A DNA stretch of 13,183 bases from Betaproteobacteria bacterium (GCA_016704895.1 JADIZG010000071.1:1-13183); one strand, 5' to 3'. Positions 1-7,436 are shown, counted from the stretch's first letter. The notes: a model not told the origin generated them from the letters alone. A program made the numbers and translations.

Positions 1-2081
1 CGCATCACCTGCGCGAGATGGCGGCGCCCCCGCACCTGCACGCCGAAGAACATCGCGAGGACGTTGCCGCCGTCGGGCCTCTCCATCGACACCGCGTCGA
101 TGTTCGCGTCGGCGTCGGCGATCGCGGTCGCGATGTCCGCGAGCAGACCGCGGCGATCCGACACGACGAGGCGCACGCCCGCGTCGAACACGCCCTGCAC
201 GTCGGGCGACCACTCGACGTCGACGAGCTCGCCCGGGTCGACGCGCTGGCGCTTGAGCGACGCGCAGTCGCGCACGTGCACGGTGAGGCCCTGGCCCTTG
301 CGGAACTGGCCGACGATCGCGTCGCCGGGAATCGGCCGGCAGCACTTCGCGTACATGATCGCGACGCCTTCGACGCCGCGCAGCGTGAGTGCGCCGCCCT
401 TGGCGGTCGCGGGGGCCGCCGCCTCGGCCTCGGCCTTCGTGCCGACGCGCGTGAGCGCCTGCGCGACGACGAACGACAGCCGCTTGCCCATGCCGATGTC
501 GGCGAGGACCTCGAGCTGGCTCTTCGCGCCGTACTCCTTCGCCATCGCCTCCCAGCGGTCCCAGCTGATCGACTCGGGATCGACCTTGAGCGTCGCGAGC
601 GCCTGCGCGAGCAGCCGCTCGCCGAGCGCGGCCGACTCCTTCTGCTGCAGCCCCTTGAGGAAGTGCCGGATGCGCGAGCGCGCCTTGCCGGTCGCGACGA
701 ACGCGAGCCACGACGGGTTGGGGCGCGCGGTCGGCGCGGTCAGGATCTCGACGTGGTCGCCGTTCTTGAGCTCGGTGCGCAGCGGCAGGAGCTCGTAGTT
801 GATGCGCGCGGCGACGCAGTGGTGGCCGATGTCGGTGTGCACGCCGTAGGCGAAGTCGACCGCGGTCGCGCCGCGCGGCAGCGCCATGATCTTGCCCTTC
901 GGCGTGAAGACGTAGATCTCCTCGGGGAAGAGGTCGCCCTTGACGTGCTCGAGGAATTCCCTGCTGTCGCGCGACTCGCTCTGGATCTCGAGCAGGCTCT
1001 GCAGCCACTTGTGCGTCTCGCGCTGCGCCTCCGCGAGGTCGATCGCGCCGCCGGACTTGTAGAGCCAGTGCGCGGCGACGCCGGCCTCGGCGACGCGGTG
1101 CATGTCGTGCGTGCGTATCTGCGCCTCGAGCGGCGTGCCGAACGGCCCGAACAGCGTCGTGTGCAGCGACTGGTAGCCGTTCGCCTTCGGGATCGCGACG
1201 TAGTCCTTGAACTTGCCCGGGATCGGCTTGTGGAGCTCGTGCAGCACGCCCATCGCCTCGTAGCAGCGGGCCTTGTCGGCGACGAGCACGCGCACGCCGT
1301 AGATGTCGAACACCTGCGAGAACGTGTAGCGCTTCTCGCGCATCTTCCGGTAGACCGAGTAGATCGTCTTCTCGCGCCCGGTGACGGTCGCCTCGATGCC
1401 CGCGTTCGCGAGCCCCTGCCGCATCGACTCGATCAGCCGGTTCATCACCTCGCGCCGGTTCCCGCGCGCCGCCTTGATCGAGGCGGCGAGGATGCGGTAG
1501 CGCATCGGGTACAGCTGCTTGAACGAGAGGTCCTGCAGCTCGAGGTAGAGCGCGTTCAGGCCCAGCCGGTTCGCGATCGGCGCGTAGATGTCGATCGTCT
1601 CGCGCGCGATCCGCTTCCGGTGCACGGGCGCCATCGCGTCGAGCGTGCGCATGTTGTGCAGCCGGTCGGCGAGCTTGATCAGGATGACGCGCACGTCGCG
1701 CGCCATCGCCAGCAGCATCTTGCGGAAGCTCTCGGCCTGCGCCTCCTCGCGCGTGTCGAAAGCGATCTGGTCGAGCTTCGAGACGCCGTCGACCATGTCG
1801 GCGACCGGCTTGCCGAACGTCGTCTCGAGCTCGGACTTCGTGACGGAGGTGTCCTCCATCACGTCGTGCAGCAGCGCGGCGGCGAGCCCCTGCGCGTCGA
1901 TGCGCCACTGCGACAGGATGCTGGCGACCGCCAGCGGGTGCGTGATGTACGGCTCGCCGGACTTGCGGAACTGCCCGCGGTGGGCGGATTCGGAGAAGTC
2001 GAACGCGCGCTCGACCAGTGCGACGTCGGGCGGGCCGAGGTAGTGGCCGAGGTGCCTGGTGAACTCGACGATCTCCGACAT
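1..2081 (-). CDS. spoT: Bifunctional (p)ppGpp synthetase/hydrolase SpoT (Rel/Spo family), 3' end cut by window edge
   Basis: Makes and degrades the alarmone (p)ppGpp in the cytoplasm (stringent response). The minus-strand frame is open from ATG at 2081 to base 1, about 693 codons. Visible domains: N-terminal HD hydrolase with HDVMED (H72, D73, E76, D77 intact) and LADRLHNMRT near 138-147; synthetase domain with KFKDYVAIPKANGYQSLHT near 290-308, followed by EAQIRTHDMHRVAEAGVAAHW; TGS domain from about EEIYVFTPKGK (388) to 450; a Zn/CC-like region with YAKCCRPIPGD; and a C-terminal ACT domain (GVRLVVSDRRGLLADIA). Both catalytic halves look intact, so it should be bifunctional SpoT/Rel rather than hydrolase-dead RelA. 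The KxKD form (R to K in the first position) still belongs to the basic RxKD class of bifunctional enzymes. Only a few C-terminal residues should be missing. It lies 37 bases after rpoZ, last visible gene of yicC-gmk-rpoZ-spoT; no strong ribosome-binding site is seen. Confidence 0.97.
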   Translation of the reverse strand, partial: MSEIVEFTRHLGHYLGPPDVALVERAFDFSESAHRGQFRKSGEPYITHPLAVASILSQWRIDAQGLAAALLHDVMEDTSVTKSELETTFGKPVADMVDGVSKLDQIAFDTREEAQAESFRKMLLAMARDVRVILIKLADRLHNMRTLDAMAPVHRKRIARETIDIYAPIANRLGLNALYLELQDLSFKQLYPMRYRILAASIKAARGNRREVMNRLIESMRQGLANAGIEATVTGREKTIYSVYRKMREKRYTFSQVFDIYGVRVLVADKARCYEAMGVLHELHKPIPGKFKDYVAIPKANGYQSLHTTLFGPFGTPLEAQIRTHDMHRVAEAGVAAHWLYKSGGAIDLAEAQRETHKWLQSLLEIQSESRDSREFLEHVKGDLFPEEIYVFTPKGKIMALPRGATAVDFAYGVHTDIGHHCVAARINYELLPLRTELKNGDHVEILTAPTARPNPSWLAFVATGKARSRIRHFLKGLQQKESAALGERLLAQALATLKVDPESISWDRWEAMAKEYGAKSQLEVLADIGMGKRLSFVVAQALTRVGTKAEAEAAAPATAKGGALTLRGVEGVAIMYAKCCRPIPGDAIVGQFRKGQGLTVHVRDCASLKRQRVDPGELVDVEWSPDVQGVFDAGVRLVVSDRRGLLADIATAIADADANIDAVSMERPDGGNVLAMFFGVQVRGRRHLAQVM

Positions 2082-2118
2082 GCCCGGAGGCCTGGGGGGC
2101 TTGGGGCCCCGACGGTCG

Positions 2119-2352
2119 CTAGCCCTGCAGCGTCGGCAGCGTCGGCAGCGGCGGCGTCTTGTGGAGCATCTCGATGCCGACCTTGCCCGACGCGATCTCG
2201 CGCAGCGCGATCACGGTGGGCTTGTCGCGATCGGCGTCGACCATCGGCGTCGAGCCGGCCGAGACCTGGCGGGCGCGGTTGGTGGCGGCGAGCGTGAGCT
2301 CGAACCGGTTCGGGATGCGTGCGAGGCAGTCCTCGATCGTAATGCGGGCCAT
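2119..2352 (-). CDS. rpoZ: DNA-directed RNA polymerase omega subunit
   Basis: Small RNA polymerase subunit that binds and stabilises beta prime and, in proteobacteria, forms part of a (p)ppGpp binding site. The 77-residue product begins MARITIEDCLARIPNRFEL and contains LAATNRARQ and KPTVIALREIASGKV, the standard omega core. Its length fits the short omegas of betaproteobacteria (E. coli omega is 91 residues). The tail PLPTLPTLQG is encoded by a short 9-base tandem repeat (GCCGACGCT units). It starts 5 bases after the gmk stop, with a ribosome-binding site overlapping that stop, so translation is probably coupled to gmk. Lying between gmk and spoT is the usual proteobacterial arrangement and is fitting, as all three gene products bind or shape guanine nucleotides. 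Confidence 0.97.
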   Translation of the reverse strand: MARITIEDCLARIPNRFELTLAATNRARQVSAGSTPMVDADRDKPTVIALREIASGKVGIEMLHKTPPLPTLPTLQG

Positions 2353-2357
2353 CGTCG

Positions 2358-2364
2358 TTACCTC
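2358..2364 (-). promoter_or_regulatory. Ribosome-binding site of rpoZ, overlapping the gmk stop codon
   Basis: On the minus strand the bases GAGGTAA lie 5 bases before the rpoZ ATG. Their last three bases (TAA) are the gmk stop codon. A terminating ribosome on gmk therefore sits on the rpoZ initiation signal, which suggests translational coupling (inference). Confidence 0.7.
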
Positions 2365-3005
2365 GTCGGGTCAGTGAGTTCGGAGAAGATGCGGGCGTGC
2401 CGGACGAATTGCCGGGACGCCGCGAGTCGCGAGGCGCGCACGATCGCCGACAGATCGTCGACCGCCCTCGCAAAGTCCTGATTCATAATAACATAATCGA
2501 ACTCCGACGCGTGGCGCATCTCCTCGCGCGCCGCGTCGATCCGCCGGGCGATCACCGCCTCGCTGTCCTGTCCCCGTTTCACCAGGCGCTCGCGCAGCGA
2601 CTCGATCGACGGCGGCAGGATGAAGATCAGCACCGATCCGGGGATGAGCCGGCGCACCTGGGACGCGCCCTGCCAGTCGATCTCGAGCAGCACGTCGCGC
2701 CCCTGGTGCACCTGCTCGGTGAGCCACGACGCCGAGGTGCCGTACCAGTTGCCGTGCACGTGGGCGTGCTCGAGGAACTCGCCGTCGTCCTTGAGCGCCA
2801 TGAACCGCGGCACGTCGACGAAGTGGTAGTGCACACCGTCCTGCTCGCCCGGGCGAGGCGCGCGCGTCGTGTACGAGACCGACAGCCGGATGCCCGGCTC
2901 GCGCTCGAGCAGCGCGTTGACGAGGCTCGTCTTGCCGCCGCCCGAGGGCGCGGCGATCACGAACAGGCAGCCCGAGGCGCCGGGGCTGGGGGTGGAGATC
3001 GTCAT
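2358..3005 (-). CDS. gmk: Guanylate kinase
   Basis: Phosphorylates GMP to GDP with ATP, feeding GTP and (p)ppGpp synthesis in the cytoplasm. The 215-residue product matches the usual family length (about 205-215). The P-loop APSGGGKTS is at residues 19-27; the GMP-binding segment SYTTRAPRPGEQDGVHYHFV is at 44-63; GEFLEHAHVHGNWYGT (75-90) and LLEIDWQGASQVRRL (106-120) are further family signatures; the lid region with RLVKRGQDSEAVIARR is at 140-155. The start at 3005 leaves about 10 residues before the core. No clear ribosome-binding site precedes it. A 214-base spacer rich in hairpins separates it from yicC upstream; downstream, rpoZ follows after 5 bases. Confidence 0.97.
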   Translation of the reverse strand: MTISTPSPGASGCLFVIAAPSGGGKTSLVNALLEREPGIRLSVSYTTRAPRPGEQDGVHYHFVDVPRFMALKDDGEFLEHAHVHGNWYGTSASWLTEQVHQGRDVLLEIDWQGASQVRRLIPGSVLIFILPPSIESLRERLVKRGQDSEAVIARRIDAAREEMRHASEFDYVIMNQDFARAVDDLSAIVRASRLAASRQFVRHARIFSELTDPTR

Positions 3006-3095
3006 CGGCGTCGACGGCGAAAGCGGGTGGCCATTATGCCTGCGCGAAGGACGCGGTTCGGGACGCGGGGCCTCGAAGCCACATCTGCCTGGCGA

Positions 3096-3240
3096 CGGGG
3101 TGAAACCCGATCCACGGAAGGGCGTCGGCCGACCCTGCCGGGGTCGGCTTCGTCCCCGTGGGTCGGCCTTCAGGCCGACACTCCATGCAAGGGCGGGGCT
3201 GAAGCCCGACCCAAACCCGCTAAGGGCGGGGAGCCCGCCC
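3096..3240. repeat. Cluster of short GC-rich inverted repeats (REP-like) between yicC and gmk
   Basis: Within about 145 bases there are five stem-loops. 3096-3109 is a CGGGGTGAAACCCG-type hairpin. 3128-3148 has an 8-bp stem GCCGACCC/GGGTCGGC with a 5-base loop. 3162-3179 is GTCGGCCTTCAGGCCGAC, a 7-bp stem with loop TTCA. 3196-3207 is GGGCTGAAGCCC. 3224-3240 has a 7-bp stem GGGCGGG/CCCGCCC with loop GAG. Three share a GTCGG-(C/G)-TTCA-type core in either orientation, which resembles dispersed REP elements of proteobacteria. The last lies directly behind the yicC stop codon. They may act as mRNA stabilisers, attenuators or partial terminators in the operon; no U-run follows on either strand. 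Whether the element recurs elsewhere in this genome cannot be seen here. Confidence 0.6.
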
Positions 3241-4111
3241 CAGCGCCTCGAGGTTCTGCACCTGCTCGCGCATCTGCTCGATCAGCACCTTGAGCTCGAG
3301 CGCGGCGCGCGACACCTCGGCGTCGACCGACTTCGAGCCCAGCGTGTTCGCTTCGCGGTGCAGCTCCTGGGCGAGGAAGTCGAGGCGCTTGCCCGCGCTG
3401 CCGCCCGCGGCGAGCACGCGCCGGAACTCGGCGACGTGCGTCACGAGGCGCGAGAGCTCCTCCTCGACGTCGACCTTGGTCGCGAAGACCGCGAGCTCCT
3501 GCTTCAGGCGGTCCTCGTTCGGGTCGAGGCCGGCCTCGCGCAGCCGCGCGTTGAGCTTCTCGGTGTAGGCGGCGTGCACGGCCGGGATACGGGGCGCGAC
3601 GCGCGTCACCTGCGCCGCGATGTCGTCGCAGCGGGCGGACAGGATCGCCGCGAGCTTCGCGCCTTCGCGGGCACGCGCCGCAGCCAGTTCCCCGAGCGCC
3701 TCGTCGACGAGCGCGAGCGCCCGGCCGGCGAGCGTCCCGGGATCGACCGTGGGCTCGGCCAGCACGCCGGGCCAGCGCAGGATCTCGTGCACCGACAGCG
3801 GGCGCGGCCGCGGGGATCTGCAGTACCACGTCGGCCGCGGCGGCTGCCAGCGCCCCGATCCGCCCGGGGTCGACCGCGAGGCGCGCGGCCCCCGGTGTCG
3901 AGCGGTTGAGCCCGAGCCGGAGCTCGACCTTGCCTCGCTTGAGCTGGCCGGAAAGCTTCTCCCGGAGGGCGGGCTCGAGCGAGCGGAGCTCGTCGGGCAG
4001 CCGGATCGAGAGGTCGAGGTAGCGGTGGTTGACGCTGCGCAGCTCGGCGACGAGCGACGTACCGGGGAGCTCCGCGGAAGTGGCCGCGAAGCCGGTCATG
4101 CTGAGGATCAT
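3220..4111 (-). CDS. yicC: YicC family endoribonuclease, interrupted by a one-base frameshift
   Basis: YicC proteins are conserved RNA-acting stress proteins; E. coli YicC is reported to work as an endoribonuclease linked to small-RNA turnover. The N-terminal part reads MILSMTGFA...LRSVNHRYLDLSIRLPDELR...LKRGKVELRL from ATG at 4111. Around residue 103 the frame breaks. The remainder continues one frame over as LSVHEILRWPGVLAEP and ends with LDFLAQELHREANTLGSKS and ALELKVLIEQMREQVQNLE, the diagnostic C-terminal (DUF1732) signature, with TAG at 3220-3222. Deleting one C from the CCC (minus strand; GGG at 3800-3802) restores AAAPLSVHEILRWPGV and a product of about 296 residues, close to E. coli YicC (287). 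I therefore treat it as a functional gene with a probable sequencing insertion. It heads the minus-strand operon and is divergent from the kinase gene. Confidence 0.92.
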
Positions 4112-4178
4112 GGGGGGGTTCCGCCGGATTTCCGCATGTTTTCCGGCTTTACAGAGGCCTTTGGCATCGGGAGAATGT
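4112..4178. promoter_or_regulatory. Divergent intergenic region between yicC and the kinase gene
   Basis: Only 67 bases separate the two start codons, so promoters for the leftward yicC operon and the rightward kinase gene should lie in or near here. The stretch is less GC-rich than its surroundings and contains three TTCCG repeats and a TTTACAG/TGTAAA element that could serve as a -10 on either strand. No convincing -35/-10 pair with proper spacing can be assigned by eye. The bases GGGAGA at 4169-4174 are a plausible ribosome-binding site for the kinase ATG at 4179. Confidence 0.35.
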
Positions 4179-5204
4179 ATGCGTTATCCCGACCCCGCGC
4201 AAGCGCGCGGGATGCCCGCTGGCACGCCTCTTGCGGCAGTACTGCCGATCCAGGCCGCGACCCCGATGCCCGTCACCAATCAAGCCCTGCCCGGCGGCTA
4301 CCAGCTGCTGAACTACCGGATCGACCGGCAGATCAGCCGCGGCGGCTTCTCGATCGTCTATCGGGCGTTCGACGACGCGGGCCAGCCGGTCGCGATCAAG
4401 GAGTACCTGCCCGCGTCGCTGGTGCTGCGCACCGAGGGCGACGTCGTGCGCGCGTCCTCGGCCGAGAACCTGACGTCGTTCCGCTACGGGATGAAGTGCT
4501 TCTTCGAGGAGGGCCGGGCGCTCGCGAAGATCAACCACCCGAACGTCGTCCGCGTGCTGAACTTCTTCCGCGCGAACGAGACGGTCTACATGGTGATGCG
4601 CTACGAGCGCGGGCGCACGCTGCAGCAGCAGATCCAGATGCGGCAGGACCAGATGTCCGAGCGCTTCGTCCGGCACGTGTTCATGCACCTGCTGAACGGG
4701 CTGCGCGAGGTCCACACGCACAAGCTCCTGCACCTCGACATCAAGCCGGCGAACATCTACCTGCGCACCGACGGCACCCCGGTGCTGCTCGACTTCGGCG
4801 CGGCGCGCCAGACGCTGACCAACACGCGCCCGAAGCTCGCGCCGATGTACACGCCGGGGTTCGCCGCGCCCGAGCAGTACCGCGACCCCGACCGGCTGGG
4901 CCCGTGGACCGACGTCTACGGCGTCGGCGCGTCGATGTTCGCCTGCCTCGCGGCGTTCGCGCCGCAGGCGGCCGACGCGCGCGTCCAGGAGGACCACCTG
5001 GTCTCGGCCAAGAAGATCTGGGCCGGCCAGTATTCGGACAACGTGCTCGAGGTGGTCGACTGGTGCCTGCGCCTCGACCCGCTCGAGCGGCCGCAATCGG
5101 TCTTCGCGCTCCAGAAGGCGATCCGCGACATCCCGCCCAAGAAGCGCAAGATGACCCTCCTCGGCAACATCAAGCGGATGCTGTTCTCGGAGATCGGCGC
5201 CTGA
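4179..5204 (+). CDS. Eukaryotic-type serine/threonine protein kinase (non-RD, soluble)
   Basis: Predicted to phosphorylate Ser/Thr on proteins in the cytoplasm. The 341-residue product has a 40-residue Pro/Ala-rich N-terminus and then a single kinase domain: glycine-rich loop ISRGGFSIVYRA (52-63), ATP-anchoring lysine K74 in VAIKEYLP, helix-C glutamate near E110/E111, catalytic loop HLDIKPAN (185-192, with D187, K189, N192), DFG at 205-207, and APE at 230-232 (GFAAPEQY). Leucine replaces arginine in the HRD motif, so it is a non-RD kinase, common among bacterial relatives. No transmembrane helix or extracellular sensor domain follows; the tail is basic (PPKKRKMTLLGNIKRMLF). ATG 4179 is chosen because GGGAGA lies just before it and the frame upstream, though open to 4029, overlaps yicC and shows no family resemblance. 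The next gene is a PP2C phosphatase, its likely antagonist. Confidence 0.93.
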   Translation: MRYPDPAQARGMPAGTPLAAVLPIQAATPMPVTNQALPGGYQLLNYRIDRQISRGGFSIVYRAFDDAGQPVAIKEYLPASLVLRTEGDVVRASSAENLTSFRYGMKCFFEEGRALAKINHPNVVRVLNFFRANETVYMVMRYERGRTLQQQIQMRQDQMSERFVRHVFMHLLNGLREVHTHKLLHLDIKPANIYLRTDGTPVLLDFGAARQTLTNTRPKLAPMYTPGFAAPEQYRDPDRLGPWTDVYGVGASMFACLAAFAPQAADARVQEDHLVSAKKIWAGQYSDNVLEVVDWCLRLDPLERPQSVFALQKAIRDIPPKKRKMTLLGNIKRMLFSEIGA

Positions 5205-5223
5205 TCCCGGGCCGCGCGGGATC
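5203..5223 (+). terminator. Hairpin directly at the kinase stop codon
   Basis: GATCCCG (5203-5209) pairs with CGGGATC (5217-5223), a perfect 7-bp stem with a 7-base loop that begins inside the TGA stop codon. No T-run follows, so it is not a classical intrinsic terminator. It may protect or attenuate the transcript between kinase and phosphatase. Confidence 0.35.
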
Positions 5224-5354
5224 CGGGCCCGCGCGCTCGTCCGCGGCGCGCCCCGCAGGGTAAGATTCGCGCGGACAGGCCATCGACGCAGGGGGGGCGC
5301 GCCCCGGCGCAAGACCGCCCCCCGACACCTTCCGCCCAGCCGTCCTCGCGCCCG
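5224..5354 (+). promoter_or_regulatory. GC-rich leader of the PP2C gene with nested palindromes
   Basis: The 150-base gap between kinase and phosphatase holds TAAGAT at 5261-5266, a possible -10 without a clear -35. It also has an outer inverted repeat GGGGGGCG (5292-5299) / CGCCCCCC (5316-5323), and within it the perfect 12-base palindrome GGGGCGCGCCCC (5294-5305). The alternative pairings are mutually exclusive. No clear ribosome-binding site precedes the ATG at 5355. A separate weak promoter or a structured leader is possible, but this is inference. Confidence 0.3.
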
Positions 5355-6275
5355 ATGCGCTTCACGATCTTCCAGGAATCGCGCAAGGGCTCGCGCCGCA
5401 TCAACCAGGACCGGATCGCCTACACGTACGGCCGCGACACGCTGCTCCTGGTCGTCGCCGACGGGATGGGGGGGCACGCGGGCGGCGAGATCGCCGCGCA
5501 GATCTGCGTGCGGCTGTTCGTCGAGCGCTTCCAGCAGGAGGCGAAGCCGATCCTGCGCAACCCGCTCAAGTTCCTGCAGGACACGATGCTGCGCGCGCAC
5601 GCCGCGCTCGGCTCGTACGCGAACCAGTTCTCGATGCTCGAGACGCCGCGCACGACCTGCGTCGCGGTCGTCGTGCAGGCCGGCTACGCGCACTGGGCGC
5701 ACGTCGGCGACTCGCGCTTCCACCTGTACCGCCAGGGCAAGATGATCGGGACGACCAAGGACCACTCGAAGGTCCAGTACCTGGTCGACCAGGGGATCAT
5801 CGGCGCCGACGAGGTCTCGACGCACCCGGACCGCAACAAGATCTTCAGCTGCCTGGGCGGCCTCGTCGATCCGGTGATCGACCTGTCGCGGCGCACGGCG
5901 CTGCGCAACGGCGACGTGATGGTGCTGTGCACCGACGGCCTGTGGAGCGCGATACCGCAGCACGAGCTGGCGAGCTGGCTCACGTCGCAGCCGATCCTCA
6001 AGGCCGCGCCGCAGATGATGCGCGAGGCCGAGAAGCGCGGCGGGCCCGACGGCGACAACCTGTCGCTGATCTGCGTGCGCTGGGGTCCCGAGACGCTCGC
6101 GGACGAGCCGTCGACGACGATCACCGAGACGATGGGCCTGGGCGAGTTCGAGACGCAGATCGACCGGACGCTGACGCTGACCGACCGCAAGGGCACGCAG
6201 CGCGACCTGACGGACGACGAGATCGAGCGGGCGATCACCGAGATCCAGTCCACCATCCAGAAATACCGGAAATAG
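5355..6275 (+). CDS. PP2C-family (PPM) serine/threonine protein phosphatase
   Basis: Metal-dependent phosphatase predicted to remove phosphate from Ser/Thr, most likely reversing the kinase encoded upstream. The 306-residue product carries the PPM motifs in order: NQDR with D19, ADGMGGHAGGE with D36/G37, TTCVAVVV near 100, HVGDSRFHLYR (116-126), TKDHS (134-138), LCTDGLW with D194, and GDNLSLI with D234/N235. The metal-binding aspartates are all present. The catalytic domain ends near residue 243. A tail of about 60 residues follows that is rich in Thr and acidic residues (STTITETMGLGEFETQ) and finishes in a probable helix (DDEIERAITEIQSTIQ). No signal peptide or membrane segment is seen, so it is cytoplasmic. 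It is co-oriented with the kinase, 150 bases downstream. Confidence 0.94.
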   Translation: MRFTIFQESRKGSRRINQDRIAYTYGRDTLLLVVADGMGGHAGGEIAAQICVRLFVERFQQEAKPILRNPLKFLQDTMLRAHAALGSYANQFSMLETPRTTCVAVVVQAGYAHWAHVGDSRFHLYRQGKMIGTTKDHSKVQYLVDQGIIGADEVSTHPDRNKIFSCLGGLVDPVIDLSRRTALRNGDVMVLCTDGLWSAIPQHELASWLTSQPILKAAPQMMREAEKRGGPDGDNLSLICVRWGPETLADEPSTTITETMGLGEFETQIDRTLTLTDRKGTQRDLTDDEIERAITEIQSTIQKYRK

Positions 6276-6625
6276 CGCCTTTCGCGGCTGCTCGTGCCAT
6301 GGGACTGCAATCAGTCGATCGACGCAACGCATTCGAGCGGCGCGCCGGTAGTTCGGCGACACCGGCTGCGGCGCGGCGCGCCGTTCAAGCGACGCCGATC
6401 GGAAGGGTGCCGGCGCCGTGGACCGTCGTGCCGATGTCCGCGGGCGGCGGCGACGGCGCATCGGCGTGGCGGTGCGTTCGGTCGATCGGGCCCCTCGCCG
6501 ACGTACGCCGTGGTTGTGCGCGGCGGATTCCCATTCTCGACAACAGGCGACGCCCCCGCCGCGGACGATCGGCTTTCGCGCGTCGCGCTGTAAACTGTTC
6601 TCCGTCCTCTGTCCCCCGACTCCTG
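6276..6625. other. Non-coding gap between the PP2C gene and dnaQ
   Basis: A 350-base stretch without a credible gene. Open frames here translate to Arg-rich, low-complexity peptides typical of antisense or out-of-frame reading of GC-rich DNA. TAAACT at about 6591-6596, preceded by TG, could be an extended -10 element for dnaQ, but no matching -35 is evident. Nothing else is seen. Confidence 0.4.
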
Positions 6626-7355
6626 ATGCGCCAACTGATCCTCGACACCGAGACCACCGGCCTCGACCCGCGCCAGGACCACCGGATCATCGAGATCGCG
6701 GTCCTCGAGCTCGTCGACCGGCGACCGACCGGACGCCACCTGCACGTCAAGCTCAATCCCGAGCGCGAGATCGACCCCGGCGCCTCGGAAGTCCACGGGA
6801 TGACCTGGGACGACCTGCGCGACAAGCCGCTGTTCCGCGACGTGGCTGCCGAGTTCGTCGAGTTCTCGCGCGGCGCCGAGTGGGTGATCCACAACGCGCC
6901 GTTCGACGTCGGGTTCCTCGACGCCGAACTCGCGCCGCGCATCGGGGCCCCGCTGCGCGGGGCTCGCGTCGAAGGTCGTCGACACGCTGGCGCTCGCGCG
7001 CGAAGCCTTTCCCGGCAAGCGCAACAACCTCGACGCGCTGTGCGAGCGCTTCGGCGTCGACAACGCGCACCGCACGCTGCACGGCGCGCTGCTCGACGCG
7101 CAGCTCCTGGCCGAGGTCTACCTCGCGATGACGCGCGGGCAGGAGACGCTGGTGATGGACCTGCCCTCCGCGGCGCGGGGCGGCGCGCAGGCGGGCGGGC
7201 TCGCGCGCGGCGGTCCGCGGCCCCCGGTCGCGGTGCTCGCGCCCACGGACGAGGAGGCCGCGGCGCACCGTGCCTACCTCGAGGCGCTCGACGCCGCGAG
7301 CCGCGGCAACTGCGTCTGGCTCGCGCTCGAGCGGGAGGCGGGGCAGGCGGCGTGA
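6626..7355 (+). CDS. dnaQ: DNA polymerase III epsilon subunit (3'-5' proofreading exonuclease), interrupted by a one-base frameshift
   Basis: Proofreading subunit of the replicative polymerase. From ATG 6626 the product reads MRQLILDTETTGLDP (Exo I, D7 and E9), then VHGMTWDDL and VIHNAPFDVGFLDAEL (Exo II, D94). The frame breaks at about residue 112 in GGGG (6959-6962). It resumes one frame over as LASKVVDTLALAREAFPGKRNNLDALCERF, with HRTLHGALLDAQLLAEVYLAMT (Exo III, H152 and D157 after correction) and QETLVM at 172-177, where E. coli has its clamp-binding QTSMAF. Removing one G gives about 242 residues, against 243 in E. coli. The C-terminal 60 residues should bind the alpha subunit. All catalytic residues survive, so the frameshift is probably a sequencing insertion. 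Its TGA at 7353-7355 overlaps a possible GTG start of ppk. Confidence 0.93.
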
Positions 7356-7436
7356 GACGGCGACCCGCCCCGAGACCGCGCCGGCCGGACGCCGCCGAGG
7401 GGCCGTCGGCCGGCGCGCGGACGGCCGCGAAGGCGG

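Noticed and set aside
18..2297. Very long open frame on the plus strand (about 759 codons)
   Set aside because: It is the antisense of spoT and part of rpoZ; the peptide is Arg/Ala/Val-rich without any motif, while the minus strand gives a full SpoT match. Such shadows are normal at this GC content.
4149..6461. Long minus-strand open frame (about 770 codons) opposite the kinase and PP2C genes
   Set aside because: Arg/Leu/Val-rich antisense reading of two clear plus-strand genes; no domain or plausible start.
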